A model generated the notes under the pieces. That model had not been told where the DNA came from. It saw nothing but the letters and a program-made list of their open reading frames with translations, and searched no databases. A DNA stretch of 58,667 nt from CAZWRN01 sp964446685 (lineage in GTDB: Bacteria; Patescibacteriota; Microgenomatia; Daviesbacterales; UBA10151). The DNA is taken from the NCBI GenBank assembly GCA_964446685.1, contig CAYUPO010000008.1, forward strand, positions 1-58,667, written 5' to 3'. How positions within the stretch are numbered: position 1 is the first letter of the stretch; each line of letters starts with the position of its first letter. The translations under genes were made by a program, and so were the position numbers. Below, piece after piece: positions 16,328-24,393 of this stretch.

Positions 16328-16791
16328 TTTACTTTTTCCAAAGCTTTAGTTGCATAAAATCTGACGGCATTAGAAACATTGTATTTAGCATCTTCCAGCT
16401 CTTCTTTGGTAAACCATCTGATGCCATTATGTTCTTTTTCTGCTAAAACAATTTTATCAGTTTTGGATCTGACGACATACATTAAACCAACATGTTTATG
16501 AACTTCGGAAATATTATGAATATCAACAAATTCAGGTCGATACAAAAATTTAGTTCCCTGCTGATACAGATCTGTTACTTTGTCTGATAACACTTCAATA
16601 TCATCTTCTCTAAGACCTGATTCTTCTTCTATTTCTCTAAACAAAGCCTGATCCGGATCTTCTCCCAGATCAATATGCCCACCCACAGGCAGCCATCTTT
16701 TTAGTTTTATATGGTCAACCAAAAGCACTTTGCCATCAAAAACAATAAATGCACCCACTGTAAAATCAACTAATTCATTTATATGTGCCAT
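16324..16791 (-). CDS. Nudix hydrolase
   Basis: From the ATG at 16791 the protein has 155 residues. The Nudix box reads GGHIDLGEDPDQALFREIEEESGL, matching Gx5Ex7REUxEExGU completely (about 38-61). GAAAGGAGTT just upstream is a good Shine-Dalgarno. The frame is open further upstream to 16863, but that part is a palindromic repeat, so the shorter start is preferred. The substrate class (nucleotide, sugar or lipid diphosphate) cannot be told. It is coupled to the HAD gene downstream. Confidence 0.88.
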   Translation of the reverse strand: MAHINELVDFTVGAFIVFDGKVLLVDHIKLKRWLPVGGHIDLGEDPDQALFREIEEESGLREDDIEVLSDKVTDLYQQGTKFLYRPEFVDIHNISEVHKHVGLMYVVRSKTDKIVLAEKEHNGIRWFTKEELEDAKYNVSNAVRFYATKALEKVK

Positions 16792-16812
16792 AACTCCTTT
16801 CAGTAGTAAACT

Positions 16813-16911
16813 TGTCATTTCGAGCGAGGAGCGAGGAGCGAGAAATCTAATGACTAACACCAAGCTGATTCCTGCTTCATCTTGAGATTTCTCCCTACGG
16901 TCGAAATGACA
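16813..16911. repeat. Palindromic repeat element with 11-bp terminal inverted repeats
   Basis: TGTCATTTCGA (16813-16823) and TCGAAATGACA (16901-16911) bound a 99-bp element with internal GAGCGAGGAGCGAG and GAGATTTCTCCCTACGG. It separates the Nudix and endonuclease Q genes and would add a spurious N terminus to the Nudix protein. Confidence 0.82.
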
Positions 16912-16918
16912 GGTTGGT

Positions 16919-18190
16919 TTAAAATAATCCTCCCTGATCTTCTACTACTTTGACTTCTTCTTTTTCTTCAAAGATTGTAACTTTTCCGTAGGTATTATCA
17001 TAGCCTGGTTCTATGGTTAGCTGTCCTTCTCTTACTCTTTTGACTCCTTCAGCTACTTTATCCCCTGCTGCCATAGCGATAAGTGGGATTTGCACTTTGG
17101 TTAAAATCTTTAACTCAGAGTCTAGTTCGGTAACCAATTTTTCATAAAGAGTTTTGACTTTAACTGTTTTTACAGCAACTCCTAAACTTTCTGCTAGTAT
17201 TTCTTCCAGTTGAACTAACATCCGAAATCCCGGACGGTCGGGAAATTTCTTAGATTTGAGCACTCCATTATCTTTGTATAGTTCTAACTCTTTCTCGCTT
17301 CTGGTTGCCAGATCTTCAATTCGCTGTAATACCCCAATTGTTAATTTCTTTTTACAGACGGGACATATTTCCCCATTTTTCTTTAACTCTTCTGAGTTTA
17401 AAACAACTCCGCAATTTCTATGTCCTGAATAATGATACTTGCCTTCTTCCGGGTAAAACTCAATTGAACCAATAATATCTCTCTCCTGCAGAGCCCTGGT
17501 GAGATCTGAAAAATCTATTTTTCCACCCATTATAGTTACTTCCCTGCCAAGTCTTGGTAGTGAATGAAGATCGGAAAAAGAGACAATTGATTTATTATCA
17601 AGTTCTGCCACCCGCCAGTTCATTGCCGGCTCACTGGAAAGGCCGGTTTCAACGGCATAAATTTTTTCGGAAAATTCGCCAAAACAATCAGTCAGCAAAT
17701 CATAACCTGAATTTGAGCCATACAGTGAATACCAGGGAGTCCAGATATGGGCGGGAATAATTAATATTGAGGGGTCAACCCCAAAAAGAATGCTGCAGAT
17801 CTGTCTAGATGACATTCCCAAAATAGGTCTGCCATCTGATGCTAGTTTGGCTCCTCTTTTGGCTAATACTTCACTAACTTTTAATGCAGTATCCAGTGAT
17901 GGGTATATCACGATTAGATGAATTCTTCTGGTCTTTCCTCCCTCTGAGTATATACAGGAAATTTCTCCGGATATTACAAATTTTGTTTCACCATTTTGGT
18001 AAATGCCATTGCCAATATCAGTCAGATTTTGTTTTAACTCCTGCTGCCACATCGGATGCAAAGCATCTCCTGATCCAAGCAGATCAATACCTTTCCAGCT
18101 TGCCCATTTTGCCAGATTGGGAATAGTTAACTCAAAAGAACAAGCGCCTGCGTACTTAGAATGAATATGTAAATCAGCAACATACGCCAT
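16919..18190 (-). CDS. Endonuclease Q-like PHP-domain DNA repair nuclease
   Basis: The 423-residue protein has the layout of archaeal/bacterial EndoQ, which cuts 5' to deaminated bases. A PHP domain begins ADLHIHSKY (His8, His10), with GSGDALHP, SGEISCIY, IIPAHIWTPW and SFSDLHSLPRLGRE as further metal-site blocks. It is followed by a zinc-binding module with YHYSGHRNCGV...GEICPVCKKKLTIGVLQRIEDLATR (about 251-293). Length fits the characterised Pyrococcus enzyme. It has its own leaderless promoter and diverges from the gene at 18247. Confidence 0.85.
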   Translation of the reverse strand: MAYVADLHIHSKYAGACSFELTIPNLAKWASWKGIDLLGSGDALHPMWQQELKQNLTDIGNGIYQNGETKFVISGEISCIYSEGGKTRRIHLIVIYPSLDTALKVSEVLAKRGAKLASDGRPILGMSSRQICSILFGVDPSILIIPAHIWTPWYSLYGSNSGYDLLTDCFGEFSEKIYAVETGLSSEPAMNWRVAELDNKSIVSFSDLHSLPRLGREVTIMGGKIDFSDLTRALQERDIIGSIEFYPEEGKYHYSGHRNCGVVLNSEELKKNGEICPVCKKKLTIGVLQRIEDLATRSEKELELYKDNGVLKSKKFPDRPGFRMLVQLEEILAESLGVAVKTVKVKTLYEKLVTELDSELKILTKVQIPLIAMAAGDKVAEGVKRVREGQLTIEPGYDNTYGKVTIFEEKEEVKVVEDQGGLF

Positions 18191-18197
18191 TAGCTGG

Positions 18198-18203
18198 ATT
18201 GTA
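18198..18203 (-). promoter_or_regulatory. -10 box (TACAAT) for the endonuclease Q gene
   Basis: The minus-strand TACAAT ends 7 bases before the ATG at 18190. Confidence 0.55.
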
Positions 18204-18232
18204 ACGTCCTATCCTATATGCTTCAAGTGTAT

Positions 18233-18238
18233 TACAAT
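18233..18238 (+). promoter_or_regulatory. -10 box (TACAAT), leaderless arrangement
   Basis: TACAAT ends 8 bases before the GTG at 18247 and so supports GTG as the start. It is divergent to the endonuclease Q promoter 30 bases away. Confidence 0.55.
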
Positions 18239-18246
18239 AACTCGCA

Positions 18247-18678
18247 GTGAACACCTCTGAGATTATTCGTTTGCATCCTCAATTTTATTTATGCAAAGCC
18301 TCCGATGTACTAAACCATGGAATTATAGCTCCTTATCTTTTTTGTAAAATAGTTTCAGGTATTATGAGAGAATGTAAAATAAAACCCATGGGCATTCCAA
18401 CTATTGCAGAAAATCCCGATGATGAGATATTTGGTTACTATAGAAGAACAACCAGAGGAGGGTTTGTATCCGCAGAAATTATCCCCCGTTACTTATTAGT
18501 ACAGTTTAATGTTTTTTCTGCTATCCCTTTTAACCCAGAAAAATTCAGACAAAAGGTGGCTCAACATTTACAAACAGAGGCTGTAACTATTTCCTTAACA
18601 CAATTTCCAAAATTAGCGACCCCTCAGAGATCCAAAATACTTTATTTTCCTGAAAGGAAACCATCTGGCAATGATTGA
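18247..18678 (+). CDS. Protein of unknown function (possible distant SpeD-like fold)
   Basis: This is a 143-residue soluble protein starting at GTG. The central GGFVSAEIIPRYLLVQFNVF followed by PFNPEKFRQKVAQHL has a strand-strand-helix pattern that recalls small AdoMet decarboxylases (SpeD), but the self-cleaving ESH motif is missing, so a SpeD activity is not supported. It overlaps tatD by 8 bases and is probably co-transcribed with it. Confidence 0.5.
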   Translation: MNTSEIIRLHPQFYLCKASDVLNHGIIAPYLFCKIVSGIMRECKIKPMGIPTIAENPDDEIFGYYRRTTRGGFVSAEIIPRYLLVQFNVFSAIPFNPEKFRQKVAQHLQTEAVTISLTQFPKLATPQRSKILYFPERKPSGND

Positions 18679-19570
18679 TACTCATTCTCATATTCAATTT
18701 AAAATATTTGATCAAAACCGTGCTGAAGTGATTAAGCAAGCACTTGAGGCCGGAGTTGAGAAAATAATTGCAGTTGGAACAGATGTCGAATCTTCTAAGA
18801 AAGCTGTTGCCGTGGCTGAAAAATATTCTTCAGTCTATGCAGCAGTTGGCATCCATCCTCACCATGTCTTTGCTTTTGTTGAGCGAAGCGACCCGTCCAC
18901 ATCGTTTCACGAAGTGATACGGGTGGAAACATCTCTGAACTTGTTTCAGGACAAGTCCTCGCATTCGCGAGAGATCCTTCACTCCGTTCAGGAAAACCTC
19001 TCTTCACTGATGCACCATCCAAAGGTTGTTGCTATTGGTGAAACTGGTCTAGATGCTCACCACTACCCCTCTACAAAATACCCCAATTATGAAATTTCCG
19101 AAGAATTTTTGAAACTTCAAGAAAAAGTTTTTATTTCTCAAATAAAGCTAGCTATCCAATATCAAAAAACATTAATAATTCATAACCGAGGTATGGCAGA
19201 CCAGCTTCTGGAAATATTCATAAAGCAATGGGATCCGTTTTTATCAAGACGAGCGGTATTTCATTGTTGTGAACCAAATAAAAAAATGTTGGATTTTGCT
19301 AAGAAACATCAAGTATTTATTGGTGTTGATGGTGATATAACCTATGACAAAGATAAACAAAGTTTTATCCAGCAAGTACCTTTAGAACTATTAGTTCTTG
19401 AGACAGACTCCCCTTTTTTTATTCCAGATCCTTTAAAATCTAGCGGCGATAAAATAAATACTCCAGCAAATCTGCCAATTATTGCCGAATTTATAAATAA
19501 ACTTATGGGTCAAAATGTCCAATTAATGTCAAGAAACAATGCTTTAGTTTTGTTTAAATTACCCACATGA
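18671..19570 (+). CDS. tatD: TatD family metal-dependent deoxyribonuclease, with in-frame repeat insertion
   Basis: The 299-residue protein begins MIDTHSHIQF (metal His5, His7), then AAVGIHPHHV (about 57-66), VVAIGETGLDAH (about 119-130), TLIIHNRG, FHCC and VLETDSPFF (about 238-246), all TatD metal-site blocks. Between GIHPHH and the NL..L.HPKVVAIGE helix, where family members have only a short link, there are about 38 extra residues (70-107). Their DNA matches the palindromic element at 47737-47837. The fold should tolerate a loop there. The next gene overlaps the stop (ATGA). Confidence 0.9.
   Translation: MIDTHSHIQFKIFDQNRAEVIKQALEAGVEKIIAVGTDVESSKKAVAVAEKYSSVYAAVGIHPHHVFAFVERSDPSTSFHEVIRVETSLNLFQDKSSHSREILHSVQENLSSLMHHPKVVAIGETGLDAHHYPSTKYPNYEISEEFLKLQEKVFISQIKLAIQYQKTLIIHNRGMADQLLEIFIKQWDPFLSRRAVFHCCEPNKKMLDFAKKHQVFIGVDGDITYDKDKQSFIQQVPLELLVLETDSPFFIPDPLKSSGDKINTPANLPIIAEFINKLMGQNVQLMSRNNALVLFKLPT
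18878..18991 (+). repeat. Palindromic repeat element inside the tatD coding sequence
   Basis: The segment contains ATCTCTGAACTTGTTTCAG and then CTCGCATTCGCGAGAGATCC, TTCACTCCGTTCAGGA, almost identical to the intergenic copy at 47769-47831. It is inserted in frame (about 38 codons) in a TatD surface loop. Confidence 0.8.
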
Positions 19571-19869
19571 GAGATTTCGAACAAAGACCAGTTCTCGGAT
19601 TAAGTATTATTGGTGGCGATAATTCGGTTGCTGTTACTCTCTACGCACCTTTGGGAGAAAGTTTTGCTCCTCTTAATCGGGTACCAAAACCTGATGGTTC
19701 AACTGAAAATATAGGCTCTTCAAGAATAGTTGAAGGAATTTCTGGAAGAGAAATTGCTTGGCGGATACCAATAGGCCCTACTGGAGAAGTAACCAAGTTA
19801 GTATCAGGTTATATACAAGCAAATGGCGCAACTCCTGAAGCATTACGAAAACTGCAAATGCTTCATTAA
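19567..19869 (+). CDS. Small protein of unknown function
   Basis: This 100-residue soluble protein overlaps the tatD stop by 4 bases (ATGA), a typical coupled pair. It is Gly-rich and beta-strand-rich at the N terminus (LGLSIIGGDNSVAVTLYAPLG). No family is recognised. It ends convergently with the DNA ligase, overlapping it by 4 bases. Confidence 0.55.
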   Translation: MRDFEQRPVLGLSIIGGDNSVAVTLYAPLGESFAPLNRVPKPDGSTENIGSSRIVEGISGREIAWRIPIGPTGEVTKLVSGYIQANGATPEALRKLQMLH

Positions 19870-21605
19870 TTTTTCTTTCCAAACTGGTTTTCAAACATCT
19901 CTTTTAGTTCTTTCACCGTGGTGGCATCCTCAGCTTTTTTGTCGGCGTCGCGGAATTTAACTAGTCTGGGAAATCTTAGAGCAAACCCTGGTTCATCGCC
20001 ATCCTTGCCAGCTGTATGATTGGGAGATCTGGTAATTTCATCGGCCAGGACTTCAATTACTATCTCCGGCTTAATCCAGACAGAAGGTGACATGGTGGCG
20101 TTGACCCTGGCTGGTTTGTGATCAACTTTTATTTTATCTGCTCTTTTATGGATCTCTCTCCATTCATCATCGGTCAGTCCGGTACCAATTTTTGAAACTG
20201 TCACAAACTCATCTTTAGCTTTATCATAAATTCCCACGAGCAATGCACCAGCTCCAAATTCTGCCCGCTTACCCCTGCCGTAGATGTAACCTAAAATTAC
20301 ACAATCCACTGTATCTTTTAATTCTCCTGAGGAATTTCTTTTTTGTTTGACCCAGTTAAAATTTCTGGCTCCAGCTTCATACTTGGAATCCGGTCTTTTG
20401 ACAATCAACCCTTCAAGCCCCTGAGTGAGCGCCTGATCAAATAACAGTTGAATTCTGTCTGCTGAATCTGTCACCTCACCTGGTTGGGGAATTAATATTT
20501 CATCTCCATGGACCACTTTCAACAAATGCTTAATCCGTTCTGTCACAGGCAGATCCATCAGAGACTTACCATCAACATACATAATGTCAAAAACCATTGC
20601 TTTCAAAGGAGTACTCTCAGCCGCCTCTTCTATCCCATGTTTACGGCGTCTTTTAGTTGTTTCCTGAAATGGCAAAAATTCATTTGACTCTGGATTGTAA
20701 GCTAATGCTTCAGAATCTAAAATTGCGGTTTTGGCTTTGACTTGTTTGAGTACACCTTCAATAATATCCGGAAACATTGGGGTTGTTTCTTCCAAATTTC
20801 GTGAGAAAAGTCTAACTTTGTCACCATTTTTGTGAATCTGGACTCTAAATCCATCAAATTTCTCCTGAACATGAGCCAAACCATCAAATTTTTCTAAGAT
20901 CGCCTTTGGTGTTGGCAGTCTTTCAGCTAGCTGAGAACGGATAGGCCTGCCAACTGTCACAGAGAGATCTTCCACTGCTTTAAGTCCGCCTTCCCAGAGT
21001 TTTTCACCTATTAATCCTAAATCGGAGACTCTGTTGTACGCTCCTTCAAGCAGCTTTCTTTTGGATTTATCCCCCAGCTTTGCCAAAGCAAAAGCATCAA
21101 GTACTGTTGGATCTCCTATACCCAAACGGGAAGTTCCCAGAGGAATTCTAACCAAATGTTTGGCTTCTACTCCATCTACTTTTTTCAGTAAATCCGATAA
21201 AGTCGATACTTTTTTCTCAACAGTCCCATCTCCCTGAAAATCAGCGATATTACGCAAAGTATCAAAAACTTCCTTAACACTGATTCCCTGACTCTTGACT
21301 CTTGACTCTTGACTCAATTTTTCAGCGACTTTACCCAGATCCCCTACCTTTCCATATTCTTTTAATATCTCTTCCCGGTCTATGTCGTATGTTCGGGCAA
21401 TTGAGGAAGCAACATTTTTTTCAGCCATACCGATCTCAACCGGTTCATAAAAAGGCGCCACTCTCCCTTGTATCAGATACGCCACCATCGGCACTTCAGA
21501 AGGTGTCACTTTTTGAAAAAGTTCAGCCAAAATCTCGATTAATGTCAGCCTGGATGAGGTTTCTTCCAGTCTTTCAAAATAAGTAGAAAGTTCTTTAAAT
21601 GTCAT
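19866..21605 (-). CDS. lig: ATP-dependent DNA ligase, archaeal type
   Basis: The 579-residue protein has the three-domain layout of archaeal DNA ligases: an N-terminal DNA-binding helical domain (1-210), the adenylation domain with AHVQEKFDGFRVQIHKNG (nucleophile Lys in EKFDGFR, about 247), LDSEALAY, VFDIMYVDG, EGLIVK and NWVKQKR, and an OB domain. It seals nicks using ATP; most bacteria use NAD-dependent LigA for replication. An in-frame heptamer array at 21289-21315 encodes SQESRVKSQ in a linker of the N-terminal domain. Confidence 0.93.
   Translation of the reverse strand: MTFKELSTYFERLEETSSRLTLIEILAELFQKVTPSEVPMVAYLIQGRVAPFYEPVEIGMAEKNVASSIARTYDIDREEILKEYGKVGDLGKVAEKLSQESRVKSQGISVKEVFDTLRNIADFQGDGTVEKKVSTLSDLLKKVDGVEAKHLVRIPLGTSRLGIGDPTVLDAFALAKLGDKSKRKLLEGAYNRVSDLGLIGEKLWEGGLKAVEDLSVTVGRPIRSQLAERLPTPKAILEKFDGLAHVQEKFDGFRVQIHKNGDKVRLFSRNLEETTPMFPDIIEGVLKQVKAKTAILDSEALAYNPESNEFLPFQETTKRRRKHGIEEAAESTPLKAMVFDIMYVDGKSLMDLPVTERIKHLLKVVHGDEILIPQPGEVTDSADRIQLLFDQALTQGLEGLIVKRPDSKYEAGARNFNWVKQKRNSSGELKDTVDCVILGYIYGRGKRAEFGAGALLVGIYDKAKDEFVTVSKIGTGLTDDEWREIHKRADKIKVDHKPARVNATMSPSVWIKPEIVIEVLADEITRSPNHTAGKDGDEPGFALRFPRLVKFRDADKKAEDATTVKELKEMFENQFGKKN
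21289..21315 (-). repeat. Heptamer repeat (TGACTCT x 3.9) inside the DNA ligase gene
   Basis: There are three perfect TGACTCT units plus TGACTC. Three 7-base units equal 21 bases, so the encoded peptide repeats every 7 residues (ESRVKSQ) and the frame is kept. Confidence 0.85.
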
Positions 21606-21666
21606 GTCTGGATTGTATCGGATTGTGTCAAACGGAGCAACCGTAGCAATTCTTACAAACCAGTAC

Positions 21667-21672
21667 GATAAT
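21667..21672 (+). promoter_or_regulatory. -10 box (GATAAT), leaderless arrangement
   Basis: GATAAT ends 6 bases before the ATG at 21679 and supports that start over the upstream in-frame codon at 21604. Confidence 0.4.
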
Positions 21673-21678
21673 CATGCA

Positions 21679-22005
21679 ATGCCACATACGGAAATAATCC
21701 ATAATATCCCTCATTCCAGGAAAATACCCTCCGGCGACCTGGCTTTGGCTCAGTCTGATGTCCGAACTGCTATGCAAGTTGCAGATATGGTTCGTCAATG
21801 GCTGACTTTACTTCGGGTATCGCTTGAACAGCCTACTCGTTTTCCCTATGAACCTCAGGATCTAATCACAGAGATTGATAATGCACTTTCAGCCTTCATT
21901 AAATATAAAAACGACCAGCTACTTGTCTTAAAATTAAATATTCCTCAAACACCGCAGCAAAAGCGGGCAGATCTACTTGGTTTACCTCCAAATCTGCGAC
22001 TCTAA
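21679..22005 (+). CDS. Small helical protein of unknown function
   Basis: From the ATG at 21679 this is a 108-residue protein. It has predicted amphipathic helices (SDVRTAMQVADMVRQWLTLL; LITEIDNALSAFIKYK) and no membrane segment. The longer frame from 21604 would overlap the ligase start and lacks a promoter at the right distance. The family is not recognised. It precedes the GGDEF gene by 29 bases. Confidence 0.5.
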   Translation: MPHTEIIHNIPHSRKIPSGDLALAQSDVRTAMQVADMVRQWLTLLRVSLEQPTRFPYEPQDLITEIDNALSAFIKYKNDQLLVLKLNIPQTPQQKRADLLGLPPNLRL

Positions 22006-22021
22006 TTCTTACAAAATTTGC

Positions 22022-22027
22022 TACAAT
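22022..22027 (+). promoter_or_regulatory. Extended -10 (TGCTACAAT) for the GGDEF gene
   Basis: TG-C-TACAAT ends 7 bases before the ATG at 22035: an extended -10 with leaderless spacing and no obvious -35. Confidence 0.6.
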
Positions 22028-22034
22028 TATATTA

Positions 22035-23300
22035 ATGTCCGAAAATAAACCTTCACAAGCTGAGCAATCTGGAGCTGATTTTTTAAGTCATAAGGAAAGA
22101 TTAGTAAAATATCAAGATGGACAACGGGAAATTGTACCTCCCAAAAAATTCCCCTCAGTAACTGCTAGATTAGTAAGACCTGATATAGGAGACATGGAAT
22201 TCACTCTAGATCCTAACAATCCTGGTCAAGGATATGAACTGAATAAGAGAAAAAGAGAGCTTGTCCAAGAGATTGGCCATCCTCTGCCTGAAAAAATTTT
22301 AGAAGGAATGGCTACTAAAGATTATGGTAAAGACAAAATCATAGAGGCTGGCTCTTATGATCCTTTGTGTCGGGAAAAAGGTATTGATTTACTGACAAGA
22401 GGTGCTGGATTGGAGCGACTCAAACAAGTAGTAGCTGAGATTCGACGTACTCGTCAGGGCTCAGTCTCTATATTTTTTACTGATTTAGATAAATTCAAAC
22501 ATATAAATGACGACTTTCCTGAAGGCCACCCTGGAGGTGATGCATTGATTCGATGTGCGGCAGAAAGTTTACAGCAGACTGGGACAAGGAATACTGATTT
22601 TAGCGTCCGATATGGTGGTGAAGAGCTGATGAAGGTCTTACCAGGGATCTCACGTAAAGCAGCTAAGCGGCTGGCTCTTACTTTACAAAAAAGATATGCA
22701 CTCAATCAACGCAGGGCCTTAGTTGAAAAAGGTATTTATTTTGAAGACACTGACAAAGAGTTACTGAAAAGAGATTATGGAAATTTCCCTTCTCTGGATA
22801 AACTGCAAACCATGAGTATCGGTATAGCTTTTGTCTCAGCGGATGATCCACGTCTTGATCATCCCAACTTTATTGAAAACCTCATCAAAGAGGCTAATGA
22901 AGCTGAACATGCAGCCAAAATAGAAAGAAATCGAGTGGCTATCATGAAAGACGGTAAACCAGTGTTGGTCGATCCAGATCTTAGTGAGCATCCTGTAACT
23001 ATTGAAGAAATGTCTCCTGAGGAAAAGACTAAAGTTGAGACATTAAGACAATTAAAACACGCTATTGATCATGTATCCGGAAATAAAATTGGCGGTTCAA
23101 TGGGTAATATAGAGTTAGCATTAGCTAATGCTCCGGATGATATTAAATTGTATTTAGAAGAGGCATTAACTGGGTTAATTGACCTTCATGATAAATTATC
23201 TGAAATCACATCCCTTCAAAGATTTGTAGTCGAACCAGGCCCAGACGGAAAACCTCGTCTAAATGTTGAGGCATCTTTGGAAAAACAAAAGCAATTTTAG
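22035..23300 (+). CDS. GGDEF-domain protein (probable diguanylate cyclase) with DHp-like helical C terminus
   Basis: The 421-residue soluble protein has an intact GGDEF domain (about 105-320): SIFFTDLDKFKHIND (metal Asp150), HPGGDALIR, and RYGGEELMKVLPG with the GGEEL active-site loop (194-198). RNTD at 185-188 lies five residues before GGEEL, the position of the RxxD I-site that gives product inhibition. TMSIGIAFVS follows. It would make c-di-GMP from two GTP. The N terminus has no known sensor. The C terminus (about 336-405, LKHAIDHVSGNKIGGSMGNIELAL) looks like a histidine-kinase DHp helical hairpin. The next gene encodes another DHp-like protein. Confidence 0.88.
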   Translation: MSENKPSQAEQSGADFLSHKERLVKYQDGQREIVPPKKFPSVTARLVRPDIGDMEFTLDPNNPGQGYELNKRKRELVQEIGHPLPEKILEGMATKDYGKDKIIEAGSYDPLCREKGIDLLTRGAGLERLKQVVAEIRRTRQGSVSIFFTDLDKFKHINDDFPEGHPGGDALIRCAAESLQQTGTRNTDFSVRYGGEELMKVLPGISRKAAKRLALTLQKRYALNQRRALVEKGIYFEDTDKELLKRDYGNFPSLDKLQTMSIGIAFVSADDPRLDHPNFIENLIKEANEAEHAAKIERNRVAIMKDGKPVLVDPDLSEHPVTIEEMSPEEKTKVETLRQLKHAIDHVSGNKIGGSMGNIELALANAPDDIKLYLEEALTGLIDLHDKLSEITSLQRFVVEPGPDGKPRLNVEASLEKQKQF

Positions 23301-23337
23301 AAAACCTCTTTTCCTTGCTTCTTTCGGAATAAAGCCA

Positions 23338-23343
23338 TATAAT
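23338..23343 (+). promoter_or_regulatory. -10 box (TATAAT), leaderless arrangement
   Basis: A consensus TATAAT ends 6 bases before the ATG at 23350. It supports that start rather than the upstream in-frame codon at 23263, which lies inside the GGDEF gene. Confidence 0.6.
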
Positions 23344-23349
23344 TCCCCT

Positions 23350-23670
23350 ATGAGTCATTCTCCAGATATCAATCCTGCTAATCCTAACGAACTCCAAGTC
23401 GCAAAAGCTTTTGCTAAAACTGTTGCTCATGAAATTAATAGTCCTCTTGCCACTACTTTTATGATACTTGATGGATTGCTGGAAGATCCAACATTACCTA
23501 ATGTTCATAAGAATCAACTTTTGCTGGCAGCTGATGAACTTACCAGAGTAGCAAATTTTGTGAATCAAACCAATCAACTTCGGAGAGTTGTTATGTATAA
23601 TTCTCCTGTAGGACAAGCTCTTGATCTTGAAGCATCTACCAAGCCCGAAGATCCGAAGACTCTTCCTTAG
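23350..23670 (+). CDS. Stand-alone histidine-kinase dimerisation/phosphoacceptor (HisKA-like) protein
   Basis: The protein has 106 residues from the ATG at 23350. KAFAKTVAHEINSPLATTF (about 19-37) is a typical H-box with phosphoacceptor His27 in HEINSPL, followed by a second long helix (KNQLLLAADELTRVANFVNQT). There is no ATP-binding domain (no N, G1 or G2 box) and the protein ends soon after. It could be a phosphotransfer or scaffold partner that needs a kinase in trans. Adjacency to a GGDEF protein with a similar helical tail suggests a joint signalling role. That role is inference. Confidence 0.65.
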   Translation: MSHSPDINPANPNELQVAKAFAKTVAHEINSPLATTFMILDGLLEDPTLPNVHKNQLLLAADELTRVANFVNQTNQLRRVVMYNSPVGQALDLEASTKPEDPKTLP

Positions 23671-23824
23671 AATCGTCGTTGCGGTTGATCAATCTGATTC
23701 TGACTGCTTGTCTTCTTCCTCTTCTTGGCGGATAAAATCTGTTTCTGCCTTTGGGGAATATTTTTTTGCTCTCCCCCAATAGACTGGTGATATCTTCAAA
23801 ATAATTAAGACTTAATCTTTCCAT
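23636..23824 (-). CDS. Possible small basic protein
   Basis: This 62-codon frame starts 4 bases after the CAP-protein stop on the same strand. Its middle is very basic (PKGRNRFYPPRRGRRQAVRIR) with an acidic tail. It overlaps the convergent DHp gene by 35 bases. No family is recognised. The spacing fits an operon partner, but chance cannot be excluded. Confidence 0.35.
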   Translation of the reverse strand: MERLSLNYFEDITSLLGESKKIFPKGRNRFYPPRRGRRQAVRIRLINRNDDSKEESSDLRAW

Positions 23825-23828
23825 ATAT

Positions 23829-24302
23829 TTATTGTTTACTAAAAAGTAGAACTACTACCTCAGTTTCCTTTCCTTCAAACTGACCTTTCTTCTGGGCGAC
23901 ACCTACTTTGTCAAACTGAGTTGCTAATATATTTGCCCGATGAAGTGGTGAGTTCATCCAGGCATCGACCATACTTTTGTCATCAGTAAAACCTTTCGCC
24001 AGATTTTCTCCGGCAGCCATATATTTATAGGATAGTTGATCCATGAGATCCCAGACCATCTCCCCACTTGGTGAAAGATGTGACCAATACTGTTTTTGCA
24101 TCATATCGTTAACTTTTTTTTCAGCAACTAAATCCAGTTTTTTATCTGTTTTGAATGGTGGCAGATGTTCATTTATTCGCTGACTATTTACTAAATTAAT
24201 CACTTCATTTTTATCATAGGCACTTACTGAAACTACATTTATAAACAGCAATACGGCTGTTAAAAAAGTTGCTATTAAAGAATGTATGTATATTTTTTTC
24301 AT
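23829..24302 (-). CDS. Secreted CAP (SCP/PR-1) domain protein
   Basis: The 157-residue protein has a signal peptide (about 1-28: KK, then a hydrophobic stretch, cleavage near VSA). The CAP domain includes INLVNSQRINEHLPPF, MQKQYWSHLSPSGEMVWD (His in the CAP cavity), AAGENLAKGF and WMNSPLHRANILATQFDKVGVA, all family landmarks. CAP proteins are exported; bacterial roles are varied and mostly unknown. A second CAP domain occurs in this window fused to signal peptidase I. A long inverted repeat lies upstream (24316-24393). Confidence 0.9.
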   Translation of the reverse strand: MKKIYIHSLIATFLTAVLLFINVVSVSAYDKNEVINLVNSQRINEHLPPFKTDKKLDLVAEKKVNDMMQKQYWSHLSPSGEMVWDLMDQLSYKYMAAGENLAKGFTDDKSMVDAWMNSPLHRANILATQFDKVGVAQKKGQFEGKETEVVVLLFSKQ

Positions 24303-24315
24303 ATTTATTATGTCT

Positions 24316-24393
24316 GGATAGGTCCCGGTTGTTGCTGTAAATTTCGTTACTAGCTAGACTGGTGTAAGCTTTTTTGAAGCTAAAAACCTATCC
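24316..24393 (-). other. Candidate structured leader or operator of the CAP-protein gene
   Basis: GGATAGGT (24316-24323) and ACCTATCC (24386-24393) are a perfect 8-bp inverted repeat bounding 78 bases, with an inner small hairpin AGCTT/AAGCT. If transcribed on the minus strand it would form a closed multi-branch structure ending 14 bases before the CAP-protein ATG. I cannot match it to a known riboswitch. A CATAAT box 4 bases before the ATG could instead make the gene nearly leaderless, leaving the repeat as upstream DNA. Confidence 0.35.

Noticed and set aside
16792..16863. N-terminal extension of the Nudix hydrolase
   Set aside because: It is repeat-derived sequence; a good Shine-Dalgarno precedes the ATG at 16791.
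18247..18678. S-adenosylmethionine decarboxylase call
   Set aside because: The essential ESH processing site is absent; only a vague fold pattern is shared.
24316..24393. Known c-di-GMP or c-di-AMP riboswitch
   Set aside because: The conserved core sequences of those classes could not be found by eye.
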